A stretch of DNA of 64,000 nt, from assembly GCF_000091045.1 (NCBI RefSeq), contig NC_006680.1, positions 195,001-259,000 of the forward strand, written 5' to 3'. This DNA is from Cryptococcus deneoformans JEC21 (taxonomy: Eukaryota; Basidiomycota; Tremellomycetes; Tremellales; Cryptococcaceae). Shown one piece after another: positions 33,538 through 46,826 of this stretch. The translations under genes were made by a program, and so were the position numbers. Under the pieces are notes generated by a model, which was given only the letters and a program-made list of their open reading frames with translations, was not told the DNA's origin and searched no databases. Position 1 is the first letter of the stretch; each line of letters begins with the position of its first letter.

Positions 33538-36500
33538 ATGAGCAACAACAACCAAGAGCAGAACCCTTTTGCTGGCTTCAACATGGCACAGTTGAATCAG
33601 CTCAATCCTGCATTGTTCGCCTCCCTGGCGAACCAAATGGGAATGAATAACCAGGCAGGTCCATCCCAACCACAGAATCAAGCCCAGCAGCCAGCAATGG
33701 GAAACCTCAGAAACATCCCTCCTCAGTTATTACAGCAATTGCAACAGCAGCAACAGCAGAGGCAACAATCTGGTCAACCTCCATCCCAGGCATCTATCAA
33801 CGACACTTTGCAAAACATCATGCTGCCTACCTTTAACCGCCTTCAAAGCCAGAACAGTCAACAAATGCAACAAGAAAGACTACAGACCTCAAATAATCCT
33901 GCCATCCAGGCCCAGGTTGCCGCTCAACAAGCAAAGGCGCGCCAAGCCGCCCAAGCTGTTCAGGCAGCACAAGCCCAGGCTCATGCCCAGGCGCAAGCTC
34001 AGGCTCAAGCTCAAGCGCAAACACAGCAACAAAATTTGGGGATAGGTGTTCAAGGCATGACAGGGATGCAAGGCATGGGAGGATTGCCAGGGATGGGAGG
34101 GATAGGGGGTTTTGGTGGAATGGGGCAGAACCAAACGCAGCAGCCAAATCAGCCGAATCAAGTGCAGCGGAACCAAAATCAGTTTTCAGTACACTCGCAC
34201 CAACCGGACCTTGGTCTCAATCAATCATCACAACCTCAAAGTAGCAACACGAATATTCAACAAGGAAACATAGGCCAAGGTCAGAGCGGTCAATTTAACC
34301 TGGGGATGAACATGGGAATGATAGGCGACGATTCGGTTCGTCGTGCGGCTCTACAAAGGTTCGTCAAGTTGCTCAACTGTGAAATCTGATTCTTACTTTC
34401 TACACAGTATGTTGGCACAGTCAACTCAGAACCAAAATCAAAACCAGCCCCCTCCGCCCCAACCTGCGCCATCCAATCCTACACCTCAAATCAGCCCCGA
34501 AGTCCACGAATTCATGCGCACTCGGTCGGACATTGCTTCCGCCGTTTTCAAGAAACACGGGAACCCGCAGGCTGCATTGGAAGATCTCCAGAGGATTGTT
34601 GGGATGTTGAAGGGTCAAAACCAGGCTCAAAACCAACCTCAAGCTCAGACTGGGAATAATATGGGTGCAGCTGGTGTTCCGGTCGGTATTAATGGACAGA
34701 TGTTCAACCAGAGAATTGCATCTGGACAGACTCAATCTGCTCAGAACCAAGGTCAGAGCCAGCAGGCTGGTCACCAAAGAATACCTTCCAGTGGCAATTT
34801 TGATCTTCCAGGGTCGCAGTTCGCCAACACCTTGAGTCAACTTGAGGCTGTAAGTAATGTTCATCTAATACATAATGAGTGCTAACAACAAACAGCTTCA
34901 GCAGGTCAAGGAAAGGCAACAGCGCGGGGGGCTGAAAACTCCTCAAATGCCCCAAAGCAACACTCTACCAATGACTTCTCCGCAAATGGGCAACAATGCC
35001 AATAACCTCAACCCTCCATTTAACTTAACTCTACCCAATCAACCTAATAATGCCCAAAATCCTGTTCAAAACAGGCAAACGCCTCGGATGTCGAATAACA
35101 TCCCGACTCTTCCTTCTGGTCCTGCTGCTCCTCGGCCACCGCAAGGCACAAACCCTGTTCAATCTGGCGCTCGACCGCTACCTAATCAAGTGATTGCCAC
35201 TTGGCCACTCGATAAACTTATTGGTGCATCTTCGAATCTCAGTAAGAAGATCATTGAGTCGGAAGCTGCGCATGGAAATATCATTCAGCCAGGAAAGCCT
35301 TCAACTATGGGTCTGGGTGTGCCCGGAAGAACGGCTGCAGAGCAAGCAGCCAAGTTTCAATTGTTGGTCATGATTGCTGAGATCAAGAGGCGAGCTGTGC
35401 CCGTCCCGGATGATGCGCTGAACGTTGCTGCTAGTCTGTAGGTTGACTTGTTTACGTTCTTGATCAATTACTGATGTTGAATAAGACTACCTGTGGCAAA
35501 TGCGAAAGAGCAAATTCTACAGATGGAGCACAGCCAGCTTAGCGAAGTTGCCCGAGCCACTATGAGCCAACTCTCGCGCCAAGCTCAAGCGCAAGCGCAA
35601 GCGCAAGCAGCTCAAGCTCAAGGTCAAAACCAGTCTCAGTTAGGACAAGCGCCCGGTCAGCAAGGGTCGCAAGGAACTCTAAATGCTCAACAAATGGCCC
35701 GCTTTCTGCAACAACAGCAACAGCAAAGTCAACAGCAACAACAGAACCAGCAACAAGCCTTGCGAGGCTCACAGGCTAACCCCATAGAACTTGTCACTCC
35801 AACCATGACCAACACCCAGCTTCCGCATTTCCCTACCCCTAGCCAGACTTCAGCAACGATGGCCAATTCCGCCTCTCAACATCCTCAGCCTAACCAACTT
35901 CAGGGCAACCAGTCCTCCCAACCTCCACAGGCGAACCCTAACTCTACTCCTCAATTGTCTCAAGCTACGACACAGTCCAACGCAGGACCGGGAGGTCCGG
36001 ATATCAACGACATCCCGGAGGAGAGTTTCTACGGTTATTTGAGACAGATGATGGCTAAGAACGGCATAACCAGTGGGATACCGACCATCGAAGGACGACA
36101 GGTCAACCTGTACAAGTTGTTCCAGATGGTAATCAAGAATAACGGATCTAGCCATGTAAGTCCACGAGGTCATCGAAAGACATCAGGTTGATAATCAAAG
36201 CAGATTGAGCCTATGCGCTGGACGTTCGTTGCTGGCCAACTTGGGTTTGCCACTGAGCCCACTCAACCTGGTCAACCACCTGTTTCCAACATGCAGGTAG
36301 CTCAACAAGTGCGCCACATCTACATCAGTCTTCTTCAACCAATGGAAGATGCCTATATGACGATGAAGCGAAACAAAATGGCTCAAGCAAATATGAGGAG
36401 GGCAGGTATGCCACCTGGTCAAGGATCAACCCCCGGACAGGCGCCGGGTCAAGTGAGACCTCCGATGAACGTCGCTGGTCCTAGTGTCACACCAACGCTG

Positions 36501-38458
36501 GCATCCCAAAATCAAAATCAAGGCCAGCCTTTATCAGAGCAGCAAAGAAGGTTTTTGGAAGCGGCCAAGAACGCTGGTGCTGGAAATGTAGGTACCGGTG
36601 TTGGGCTTGGAGAGGCGTGGCAGGGTCAGGCGCAGCAAAATGCTGGCCAAGGAAGCCAGTCTCAATCAATTCAGCCACCAACTCAGCCTCAGACTCAACA
36701 GCCTGCGGGCCACCAGACTGCAACACCGACTGCTCAAAGACTGGAGCTTTCCGCATTGAAGATCTTAGAGTTCATCAGGATGCAGGAATCGCTCATTCGG
36801 AACGGGCTTGGTGAGTGAACTCAGGCCACGATCAGCGTGTCTGTTGCTGATTTATTGACAGAAAAACAACCTAACACGGACGTCAATCCCGACATTTACC
36901 GAAACGAGCTTCGCACTATTCTTCCGATTGCAAAAGAAGCAGAATCAAGATTGCCCATCTACTTATTGATGATTTCGGATGGCGGGTCTGTTGAACCTCA
37001 GTCTGTGTTAACGATTATCAACATGGTAGGTACTTGCGATGATTGAAGATGTCAATAGCTGACAGAAAACAGTGTACCACGCCTTCCTACGCCGCCCTCC
37101 TCGCTGAACGTAATCGTTTCATCTTCAATCTCGCCGATTTCCCTCGTCTTCGTGCCGGTCTTAGCCAGTTTCTCTCGAAAGCACAAGCTACCTATCGCAC
37201 AATGGCTGAAAAGCCTGTTGGTCAGGCGAAGCTCAAGAGCATGGTATCAGCTGTTCAGATGGCAAAGGGATTGATAGCTCAAAAAGATCGAGAGAAGCAG
37301 GCCCAAACCACACCCAATGCCGCTCCAGCGAATGTGGCTGCTGCGGGGTCAGGTCTGGGCCTCAACCTTGGCAGTACTCAAGGGGCAACTGGCATTGGAC
37401 TTGACGTTCAACAAATGGTCCAACAGGCTCACAATCACGCCGCCTCTCAGCTACAGTCTAGTCAAAACCAACAACAACAACAGCCGCCCGCTCAACCTCA
37501 AACTCTCCTCCCACCGCCTGCCCTTCCTAAAGACAGTCCTTCGAATCTCCAAGAGGCTATCCGACACAAGGGCCTGCGAGTCGAAGACCTCAAACCGCCA
37601 CCGTCCAAACGTCAAAAGAGCAAGGGTTCTCCCGCCACACCCGCAAATGCTCAAGTACCAACACCAGAGTCTGCAAAAACGCCGGCTAACACTGCCGTTA
37701 TTGGAACCCAAGGGACACTAGGGGAAAGTCCAAAAGAAAAGAAGGCCACGAAGCGGAAGAGACAATCATCAACTGCCACAGCAGCTGGCACCGAAAAGCC
37801 AGTCAAGCAGACGAAGGCAGAGGCTGCCAAGGCCAAGAAAGCTGCTGTTGCGGCCGCTGCGGCAGTCGCTATTCCCGCTACGGTACCAGAGGATCCTGTT
37901 AATGCTCTTGGTATCCAGCTTGCGGCAGATGAGGCTGCTACCAAAGCAGAGATTGCTCAGCACAAAGCTTTCTTTGATGACCAGAGGGCTTTGGCTAGCG
38001 CTGCAGCCCCTGGGGATGGTGAGAAAAAGGTTGGAGGGGAAGATGCGATGGCGGTCTTCACAAAGATATTTGAGGCGCATCAGGCAGGTATTCAGGCGGA
38101 TATGGTCCGAACAGATCCTGTCGCCCAGTCAGCATCCACGGCAGCGGGCCACATGCCCCCGGTAACCAGCGCCGGTGACCCCAACGACCAAGATTTATTC
38201 GATACCTACTTTGATGTGACTTTGTTCAGCCTCGCGGCCGATCTTCCTACACCCGATCTTGTCATCGAAGCAACCCCTCAGGAAGTGGATGGCGAGAGTC
38301 CAGAAAGTGTAAGGACAGTTGGAAGTACCGCTGGACACACAGTGCCTGGCAAAGAAGTTAAGTCAGGTTCTAAAGAAGAGAAAGGGAAGGAGGAGGGGAC
38401 AAAAATAATATTAGGAAGCCCTGGAAGTATGGCGTATAACGGAGGCATCGAATGGTGA
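33538..38458 (+). CDS. Gln-rich ARID-domain protein, Swi1-like SWI/SNF subunit
   Basis: Probable DNA-binding subunit of the SWI/SNF chromatin remodeller. Start MSNNNQEQNPFAGFNMAQLN. Long Gln/Asn/Pro-rich tracts dominate the first two thirds, including near-perfect Ala-Gln repeats at about 33950-34020 and 35575-35640. The ARID/BRIGHT fold is split by an intron at about 36155-36205: ESFYGYLRQMMAKNGI, IPTIEGRQVNLYKLFQMVIK, then MRWTFVAGQLGF and QQVRHIYISLLQPMEDAYM. A conserved-looking helical block follows (PDIYRNELRTILPIAKEAE), then a Lys-rich nuclear-signal region (KEKKATKRKRQ) and an acidic end. About 1,450-1,500 residues with eight or so introns. The ARID call is solid; assignment to Swi1 rather than another Q-rich ARID factor is inferred. 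Confidence 0.75.
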
Positions 38459-38906
38459 AACAAAGGATGTTTCGAAAAGTGTAATGGTTATTAAAACCTC
38501 TGTGCTGTTATAATATGTGCTACTGTACTTGATGATTTCACGTCGACGTGTATTACTTGTTTCTTTGATGTAGTAGAAGATATGCAGCTTCTTTACGCGT
38601 GGTATTTTGTGGCCAGCCATGATTAATAAAGCAATACATAAGGGAACAAACAGCATCCACGAGGGCGGATGAGGAAGGAGGTTTTGTGGTACGTAGTGGC
38701 GTACGCAAAAGGAAAATGGTCTCACTCAATGCTTACTCTCAATCACAACGGTCCTCGTACAGTATTTGTATCTTGTACAACAAATTGCAGCATTTACCAT
38801 ATGTATCTTATGATTCCAAACCTATACATAAATAACAAGTAAAAAGAGACCCTAATGGTCAGATATGATACAAGTACGCTACGTTAAAACCACCATGCAC
38901 AACCTC
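38459..38906. other. Convergent 3' UTRs
   Basis: AT-rich with no coding frame; lies between the ARID gene and the convergent dioxygenase gene. Confidence 0.5.
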
Positions 38907-40768
38907 TCACGACTGAGCAGTGACGTTACCGTTGGTGGGAGGTTTGAATTGCCCGAAGCCTGGAGCTTCGAAGAGAAGTTCAGTGCGGATGACCAACTTG
39001 CCGCCCCCCGCACCCACTGCACTACCTTCATGCAAGAGAGAACCTTGCGTATCTCCATGAGCTGTACATTGCAACAACAAAATCAGCGCTGTTCAGAAGT
39101 TTTTGCAATAATTTTTCGTCAAAAAAAAAATGGAAACGCACGAAAACAAAGTACGGCTCCTTGGACGGGTTTCACAGAGGTGGCTTCCATCACGCCCATG
39201 GTTTCTGAAGGCAAGAAGAATGTTGTACAGCCAGTGTCATCTGGAATATCAGAGTTGAGATAGACGAGGAGAGTGTATCTGGACCATAAGGGGTCGTCGG
39301 GTGGCGACGAACTGTGATAGACCACTTATCAGTTGGCGATGAAAGAAACACGGTAACATGTGCTTACTCGTGAAGGTACTCTCCAGTTTCGGGATGCAAT
39401 CCTGCAGCAGGCCAAGCGCCATCAATATGCGGCTAATTAAAGAGATCATCAAAATGTGCAAACTTCAAGATAAATTGTTATACTCACGCGATAGAGTTGG
39501 TTCTCGTTATACTGATAAACCCTGAACCTGGCATTGATACCCCGCACTTTCCCGCCTCCGTGTCCATCAGGAGAAACAGGTGCTCTTTGAGGGACAAAGG
39601 GAAGGATTTGAGAGTAAAAGTGTTCCAAGAATGGTGTGTCTGCAAGCCAGACGAAGTTTCGGGCGAGGATCTGATAAAATATTAGGGGTGGCTACATATG
39701 CAATGCGAAGATGATACACACAGATGTCTTCATTATTGCTGAACCAGCAGCAGCCTCGTCCTTGTCGAATCCAATGGCCTCTGCGGCCTGGACAATCTGC
39801 AAGCACTCTTCCGGTGTGAAAACATCCAGCACGATGAATGCCCCTGGGACTCCCGGTACTTCCATCTTCGAAGGTTTCCTGGGCCGAGATTCTTTGGGTG
39901 TGAGTGTGATAGCCGAGGGGGAGGATCCATAGACAGTGGAGTCGTAAAGATTGGGTGGACGACGTTCGGCGGCAGGAACATGATGGACCGGACGGAAGTG
40001 GGGATAAGGCTTGGGCGGTATTTGACCGTCTGATAGGGGATTAGACTAACGAGTTGATAACTGTAGAAGATACACACCAAACAGTGCTCCCGTCTGCATC
40101 CTTTCCCAGATGGCGATCTCGCCCTCAATTGGTCCTCTCGCAACCCAAGGCTCTCTGTGGTTGATCACCGAAGAACTTGAATTGGCGGATGCAGATTGAG
40201 CTTGCTCGTCGGCATTGGTCATATTGGCAATGCGAAGGATAAGATCCAGGCATTTCAGAGCTTCGGCGTCGCCAGGCGAGCCATCGGCGGCTGAAGTGGC
40301 ATCGCACTCTCTGACCCATCGCTGAAGAGCACCCAGCTTGGGAGCGATACGCCTCGTGTACATCTCGAATAAGAAGATCAGAGCATCGCTGAATCGGTAG
40401 TCCTGCAGAGCTGCGGAGATTTTGGAGGTAAGGGAGGCGCCTGATGTTCATGATCAGCATCATTTTTATGATGTTTAATGGAGACCAAAAGCGTTCCTCC
40501 ACTTACCCAGTGTTGCCCCGTCTGCCATAACACGGTGCAGGTCGTACATAGAGCGCTTCAGCTCCTTGTACTTCTTGTCAGAAAGCTCCTCGGGGAATTC
40601 GCACAGCGTATTTAGGACATAGATAGCGGTTTCAAGCTCTTCAGGTTCGATGAGCGACGACGAAGACGAGGTATCTCCCGGTGGGGTAGGAAGAGAAGCG
40701 ACGGGTTTTGGCTCGTTAACGCGACCATTGAGCTTTCGTTTTTTACTTTGCTTTTTGTCCTTGACCAT
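38907..40768 (-). CDS. 2-oxoglutarate/Fe(II) dioxygenase, prolyl-4-hydroxylase-like
   Basis: Predicted Fe(II)/2OG oxygenase of unknown substrate. Start MVKDKKQSKKRKLNG at 40768 (Lys-rich, possible nuclear signal). About 200 mostly helical residues follow (ELETAIYVLNTLCEF, DALIFLFEMYTRRIAPKLG). The double-stranded beta-helix core comes next: GAFIVLDVFTPEECLQIV, the HxD iron ligands in LYRPHIDGAWP, YTLLVYLNSD, GCTTFFLP, a distal histidine in SLLHEGSAV and the 2OG-binding Arg in GGKLVIRTELLFE. It ends NVTAQS-stop at 38907. All iron and cosubstrate ligands are present, so it is likely active. There are about seven introns. Protein, tRNA or small-molecule substrates cannot be told apart from sequence. 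Confidence 0.85.
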
Positions 40769-41274
40769 GTCGGATTCTTTCTATGGATGATATGGTGAAG
40801 AACTGAAATGAGAGGCGAAAATACTTAAGAGATGGTCGGAGGTGAGAAGCAGATTATTTCTGGAGCAGGCACCAGGCACACAGGTATTTTTAGTCTCAAG
40901 GGAGAACAATTTTGGGTGATCAGTCTGTCTTTCCGGTATCTTAAGAATACCTTCAGAGGTATTGTAAGGCCTGCAATTCCTTCTGAGATACAAAGTACTC
41001 ACAGTGCCCATTCAGACTTCCTTGGATGAGCGTGTGTGGCTCTGTTCATGGGTTTCAAGAGGTATACTTCTGGTACAGGCCAGATAAATGCAGCTGGGTA
41101 CAAAAACCTAAACTCGCCACTCATATGCGGGAATTAAATCGCCACTGAGGCACAGCTCGGCGAACAGCATATCGCAGATATTTCATTTGGGCAAGCGTTT
41201 CGGCTGTCATAAGAGTTGTCTCTTGTTCTTCGATACCAACAGCAAGCAGCGACCGACCCGCCACATGGCCAGCA
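40769..41274. promoter_or_regulatory. Divergent promoter of dioxygenase and SGNH genes
   Basis: No gene. A seven-codon upstream ORF starts at ATG 41264 and overlaps the SGNH start at 41275, which could dampen translation. Confidence 0.4.
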
Positions 41275-43406
41275 ATGCCGGATGATCACGAACTAGATTC
41301 TTACGGAATACAAGCATCATCAGCTGAAGGCTCGAGCTCTTCCCGACCGCTCCTCTCCCGCGATCCTTCCCCCCCGCCCTCTCCATCCCGACGTGGACGA
41401 TCGCACCCCGTTGCGTCACATGGCTATCCAAGCATCCATTCTATGTTCAGGCGGTTATGGAAGCCGATAGTAATACTATCTATCCCGTTCTTCCTAGTAT
41501 TTCTTTATTCCCTCGTCCACCCTCATGTCAAGGGCCTACCACCATTACCAAAAATATCTATAACGAGTGGAGGCGCGGTTAGCCAGCCATATTATGAGGA
41601 GAAGATTGTCCAGGACTGTATCTGCGGGACTACCGATGAAGGAAAAAGGTTATGCTCTTTGTATCACGAGGAGGGATTGCGTAATAGTCGATTAATCGAA
41701 GGAACAGGGGCGAGAATGCGCAAGGTATTGCAGAAGGCTAGGAATGGGGAGAAGATCAAAATCGGCGTGTTGGGCGGTAGTGGTAAGCTTAGGCAGGATA
41801 TATAGCATACCTGAAATCCAGGCTAATCAATTGCTTAGTCTCTGCTTGCCACGGTGTGCATCCCAGCGACAGGTTTCCTCAAGGAGATCCAGCAGGGCCA
41901 GGATGCTATACATCACTTCTGATGGAGTGGTTCAAAGAGACTTTTCCAGATGTAAGTTTTTAAGCCCTAGTGTTCTTAAGACATTAACAATTACCAATTG
42001 GTTCAGGCGGATCATGAGTTCACGAACGGTGCAATCGGCGGAATGGATTCGAGTTACTATGCTTTCTGCGGGACCCATCACATTCCAGCGGACAGCGACC
42101 TCATAATACTAGAATTTGACGTCAATGACCAGAAGTATGATCCATGATTATTACTTCCTGAGAAGCGTCGCTGATCAGACGCTTACAGCGATGTTCTCTA
42201 TGAGACGTTCTTCGATCAACTTCTGCGCGCCCTCTCTGAATTCCAGAATGAGCCTGCAATCCTCATTCTGGGTGCTTGGGCTCCACAGGTAGCCCAAGAT
42301 CAAGGATATGGAGACCCTCAAATGGTGCACTCACCCATTGCATTGTACTACGATGTGCCGTACCTGTCTATGAAGAGATTGATGTTCAACCATTACTTGC
42401 GATATCCTCACTCGACAGCAAAGACTTTCTTCCAACCAGATTTGCTACATCCCAATGCTCGTGGTCATGTGAGTTACCAGACTAGTAAATGCCATAGGGT
42501 CTGATCTAACCTGCCTTACAGCGTGTTTTGTCAGACCTTCTAATCGCTTATCTCGATTCCGAACTCTGCATGCTCTCAAAATACGGCCTTCCTATTGCCC
42601 CTCCTTTGCAGGATACCATCTCCACGACTCATCCCTTTACCGACCTTATTGACGTCCATGTCCCCCTTGAGACTCTTCATCTTGTCGATCCCGCAGCCCC
42701 GCCAGAGGGATGGGAAGAAACTTTTAAAACCGAACCTCTTGAAGCCTTATCCCACGAGAAACGACTTTTTGCTGTTCCCCTCACTCCATACTCCATCCCG
42801 CCTGTGGGAATGTTTACCCCTCTCAGCGATGTCGTCAACCCTACGAATGATGATCCGATCACTGGTGAACACATCGCTGCTATTGCTCAACCCCGCTTGT
42901 TTTGTGCAGACGCGAATGACAAGAAGAACCCTATGAAGCCCACCCAAGCCGACGGTTGGGAACCTTTTGCTTGGAATGGCGAGAAGCATTACTGGGTTTC
43001 GCATAAATCCGGATCGAGGATCAGGGTAAACATCAAAGTTAGCGCCGGAAAAGTCGCTGTGTACTATTTTAGGAGTCAGCATTACAACCTGGGAGACGCA
43101 AAGTGCTGGGTGGATGACAATGAGAAGGGTGCGGTGACTCTTTCAGGTTATTGGACAAAACAGTACAATGTTGCTGTGTAAGTATTCCCATTTCCCGTGT
43201 AGGGCGTGGCTGATCATTCGATAGCGCTGCGTATATTGACGAAAAGGTTACACCAGGCGACCATTAGTAAGCCCAATCATTGGCTTTTTCCGTGTTGCTC
43301 TGCTAACCATTACCATAGCGTTGTATGCGAGGTTCTCCACACCACATCTCACCCCACCAACCCCGACGCACATCATTTCAGACTTACAGCCGTCATGGCT
43401 ACATAA
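41275..43406 (+). CDS. Type II membrane SGNH/GDSL-like hydrolase
   Basis: Predicted Golgi or secretory esterase. Cytosolic Ser/Pro/Arg-rich N-terminus, then a single signal-anchor helix at residues about 62-81 (WKPIVILSIPFFLVFLYSLV). The lumenal SGNH fold has block I IGVLGGSVSACHG (GGS where GDS is usual), block II NGAIGGMDSSYYAF, LIILEFDVND, and block V PDLLHPNARGH with the catalytic Asp/His. A C-terminal beta-rich domain follows (NGEKHYWVSHKSGSRIRVNI, YFRSQHYNLGDAKCWVDD). Exons span 41275-43406 with about seven introns. In capsule-forming yeasts such enzymes could act on polysaccharide O-acetyl groups, but that is inference only. Confidence 0.8.
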
Positions 43407-44391
43407 ACCGTTATATCGGTAGAGAAATTTACATTATATCAAAGGCCGATGCATACATTGTGTGTTACATTAATGTTTTCTCATTCGGCTGTCTTGTTGC
43501 TATCGTGCTCTCGTAATACAACACGTTTTGTGACGATTTTCAACTTCCCAAAACTTGCATCAGGTGACGACCACGGGTCGTGACACGATCTTTTCGCGTG
43601 CCAAACGTCAGCCAAACTCAACCACTATGGCATTTCATCAAGGGGACGAAGCCTGGTTGTTTATTGCAGAGGATCCTTGGGAAACAAGATATATACAGCG
43701 TACCTGCCAACAGCCCCAAAATTATACCTAGCATGATATATGACCCTGCTATGTGCGCCTTCGGTAGCCATTTTTTCACCCAAGGTTTTTCCAACGGTCT
43801 CGTTTCAGCTTCTGTCTCTGGACATGGTTAGGGTCTTCTCCTCTTATGATTGCGACTTTGATGTTTGAGATTGAGTTGGGATTTGAGGGGAAATTACAGG
43901 CAGCTCCCTGAGATTCACCTTCTAGGTATTATGACATTTGTTCGAGGTTGTGAGGAGGGATGGTGGTAGCCCTGCTGTTTGACGACGACGTATGGGCCAT
44001 GATGAGGGGTGCCGCTTGGAACGATAGGATTTGTTGCATTATATTACTGGAAGCAATGAGCTCGATAATGAGTGGCCTCGTACTGCTGGTCTGAACAACG
44101 TATTAATTTTGTAGATAGTTGATTTATGTGTTCTTTGCAATATCTGTATGGTTAGAACACACCAAAGGCATTACAACACTAACCTTTAAACTGATCACCG
44201 CTCTTTTGAAGTCAATTGCTTGCAGAGCGCGTGACTAACGTTGTTATTTTGTTAATTTCCCCACGGTGGTTGTTTACATTTCTGTCTCTTCGTTGTTGGC
44301 GTCCAAAAAAGTTGGCAAAATCGGAACAAAACACTGTACAACTTGCTCTTTCCCGATACTTCAGTCTTAAATTTCGCTGCAAGACCCAAGC
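43407..44391. other. Intergenic, about 1 kb, nothing supported
   Basis: Short frames on both strands (43580-43831 plus; a 36-codon minus frame starting near 43790) have no domain or splice support. It holds the SGNH gene 3' UTR and the TRM11 promoter. Confidence 0.5.
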
Positions 44392-46313
44392 ATGCCCCTT
44401 TATGCCCTCCGACTGGTCATAGACCACAAGACGTTCCGGCTCCCATCGCTTCTTTCCATATCGCAAGTCTTCGGCTTTCCCATTCGATTTGTGTCAGAGG
44501 ATAAAACCCGAGGATTACTTGTGATAGAGCTGGAAAAAGATGACGATATGGAGAAAATTTTGGACAGGGAGACATTAGTGCTGTAAGCCTTACTGCCTTG
44601 GTGCTGTAAACCTTACTGCCTTGGTCTTTTTTTTTTTTGAGAGCAACGCTGACTGCCGTTGTAGCTCTGCAGCTGAAGTCTACGCAGAAGGCGCAACTTA
44701 TGAGGAGCTTCATGCGCAGCTGAAATCAAAGCTCCATGTGCTGGATCCTTACAAACACTCTTCCTTCAAGGTTATCATTGAAAGTGCTCACCACTCCATC
44801 CCTGAGCCTCGACAAATGTAAGTTCAGTCATTTCGTAATTTAAGATATAGATTATGTTGCTGATTGACCTGCACAGAGAAACTATCAACTCGTTTAAATA
44901 CACTGGTTTAGAAGGCAAGATCAGGTTAAAAAATCCAGAAGTGGAATTCATTGTTTACGAGGATTGTGAGTTGTTCTCATTGCCTTTTGCGTCATATTAG
45001 ATTGACAGAGCGCATCAGACGATTGGGTCGCCGCTAACACCCCCGAGCAACGCCTTGCGCGAGATGGCAAGTTTCACCGAGTTTACTTTGGTCGAAAGGT
45101 AAGTTTCATTTCTAAAGTGATCTGTGAACTGCCTCTCACCGAGCTAGATCGGAAACGGTCGAGCTAGGCAGTTGATTATCTCTCACTCCGTCAAAACTCG
45201 AGCATACTACGGCAACACCTCCATGGAGGCACAGATGGGATTCCTTATGGCTAACCAAGCTCTAGTGAGTGATCGCTTGGAATTCCTCATGGCAGGCTAA
45301 TGGTATTCTTGTAGCCTGCCCCGGGAAAACTCATCTATGATCCCTTTGTTGGAACCGGTTCTATGCTATACGCAGTCGCACAATTCGGAGCTTATGTTAT
45401 GGGTTCAGATATTGATGGCAGACAAATCCGAGGCAAAAGTAGGTTGATCTATTCTGGCTTCCAATTGCCTGAACTGAACAATATCATTAGAGAAGGGCAA
45501 AGGAATCAAGCCCGGAATTCTTCGTGCTGCTGAGCAATACGGACTCCAGGATAAATTCCTGGACTTCTATATTTTCGATGTCACTCGAGGTCCCATCCGT
45601 CGGGGTGGATGGATTGATGCTATCATTACAGACCCTCCTTGTATGTCGTATCCTTTGTTCGATTACCCGACACTAATGGTACGTGCTGGTAGATGGCGTT
45701 AGAGCAGGTGCAAAGCGTCTCGGTCGCAAGGAGGGAAAGAAGCCTTTGAGGGAAGAGCCGTATCAATTACCTGATGGTACCTACTCTCACGAGTACGTTG
45801 TTATCTCTTCCATCAAGCATTACATAGGTATACTGACTTCATTTTCCAGACGGTCTGACTATATCCCCCCTTCTCGCCCTTACGAACTAGCCAACCTCAC
45901 TCTCGACCTGATTCTCCTTGCGCGATGGATCCTTGTGCCCAAAGGCCGTTTAGTTTTCTTCTTGCCAACCGTTAATGAGGATTATGACGAGATCGATATC
46001 CCTAAAGTAGAAGGAATGAGGGAATTAAAGATCGGGGATGGAAGTGTGCAGGATTTTGGAAAGTGGGGTAGACGAGTGTGTCATGTTCGTTCATTATATT
46101 TTCGAACATTACACTGACGAGCTGAGATAGTTAATTACAATGGAGAAGACCGCACTTGATGATGGTGAGCCCCCAATGTTTGAGGACCACGAAGAATTCA
46201 AGGAAGGAGCGGAGGACTTGCCGGGTCATTTCGGCTTCTACAAAAGAGTAAGCCAAGATCGCTTTTGTACTGATTGACGGACAGGAGGAGCTGATAGCTA
46301 GTTTAGTATTTGA
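44392..46313 (+). CDS. TRM11: tRNA (guanine-10-N2)-methyltransferase catalytic subunit
   Basis: Catalytic subunit that, with Trm112, forms N2-methylguanosine at tRNA position 10. Start MPLYALRLVIDHKTFRLP. The N-terminal part (about 150 residues) fits the THUMP-containing half. The Rossmann methyltransferase domain shows the SAM-binding motif LIYDPFVGTGSMLYAVAQ, the acidic ribose-binding loop MGSDIDGRQIRG and the catalytic motif DAIITDPPYGVRAGAKR (D/NPPY type). LDLILLARWILVPKGRLVFF follows. About nine short introns. The last coding exon adds only three residues (FSI) before the stop at 46311-46313, so the exact end is less certain than the body. Confidence 0.92.
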
Positions 46314-46826
46314 GCGGGTTCAAACCAAACTCAAATTCAGCCAGTCCCGATCCATCGACCTCAATGGCTAAGTCAAGAGACACATAGACATCCGCGTAAT
46401 GGATGCGGCGAGACATGAATGGCATACTATAGGAGTTTTGATCATGGACGTCTAGAACAGCCTGCAGTCGTTCTTACTTTCATCTTGACTCAATACGTGT
46501 GTTATCCTTCAATCAGGGGGTAATCCAAGGTAATCGAAACTGGGAAGCTTTCGTTGCAGAAGATGACTGAGCGCGCGGTATATGTACATACGTACACTCT
46601 GTCATCCGTCTTTTGGCCTTTTCCATTATCGCTGAGTGACGTCACTGTTTTATCTTGAGAATGCAACTCTGTCCAGCAACCAGCAGGGCGCAAGTGACGA
46701 ACGCATATTTTGTGGATATGATTCCTTTTGTATTCTACTCTGTCAACATTTTGAATACATAGGGCATCACTTTCACTATTCACGCACTCAACATCTTCTC
46801 CAAGTTAGAGGATTAACAACAGAGAG
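46314..46826. other. Intergenic, promoter of PTPA gene
   Basis: No gene seen. A TGACGTCA palindrome (CRE-like) lies at about 46636-46643 before the PTPA start. Confidence 0.4.

Noticed and set aside
43580..43831. 84-codon ORF in the TRM11 upstream gap
   Set aside because: No domain, no splice signals, and weak protein character.
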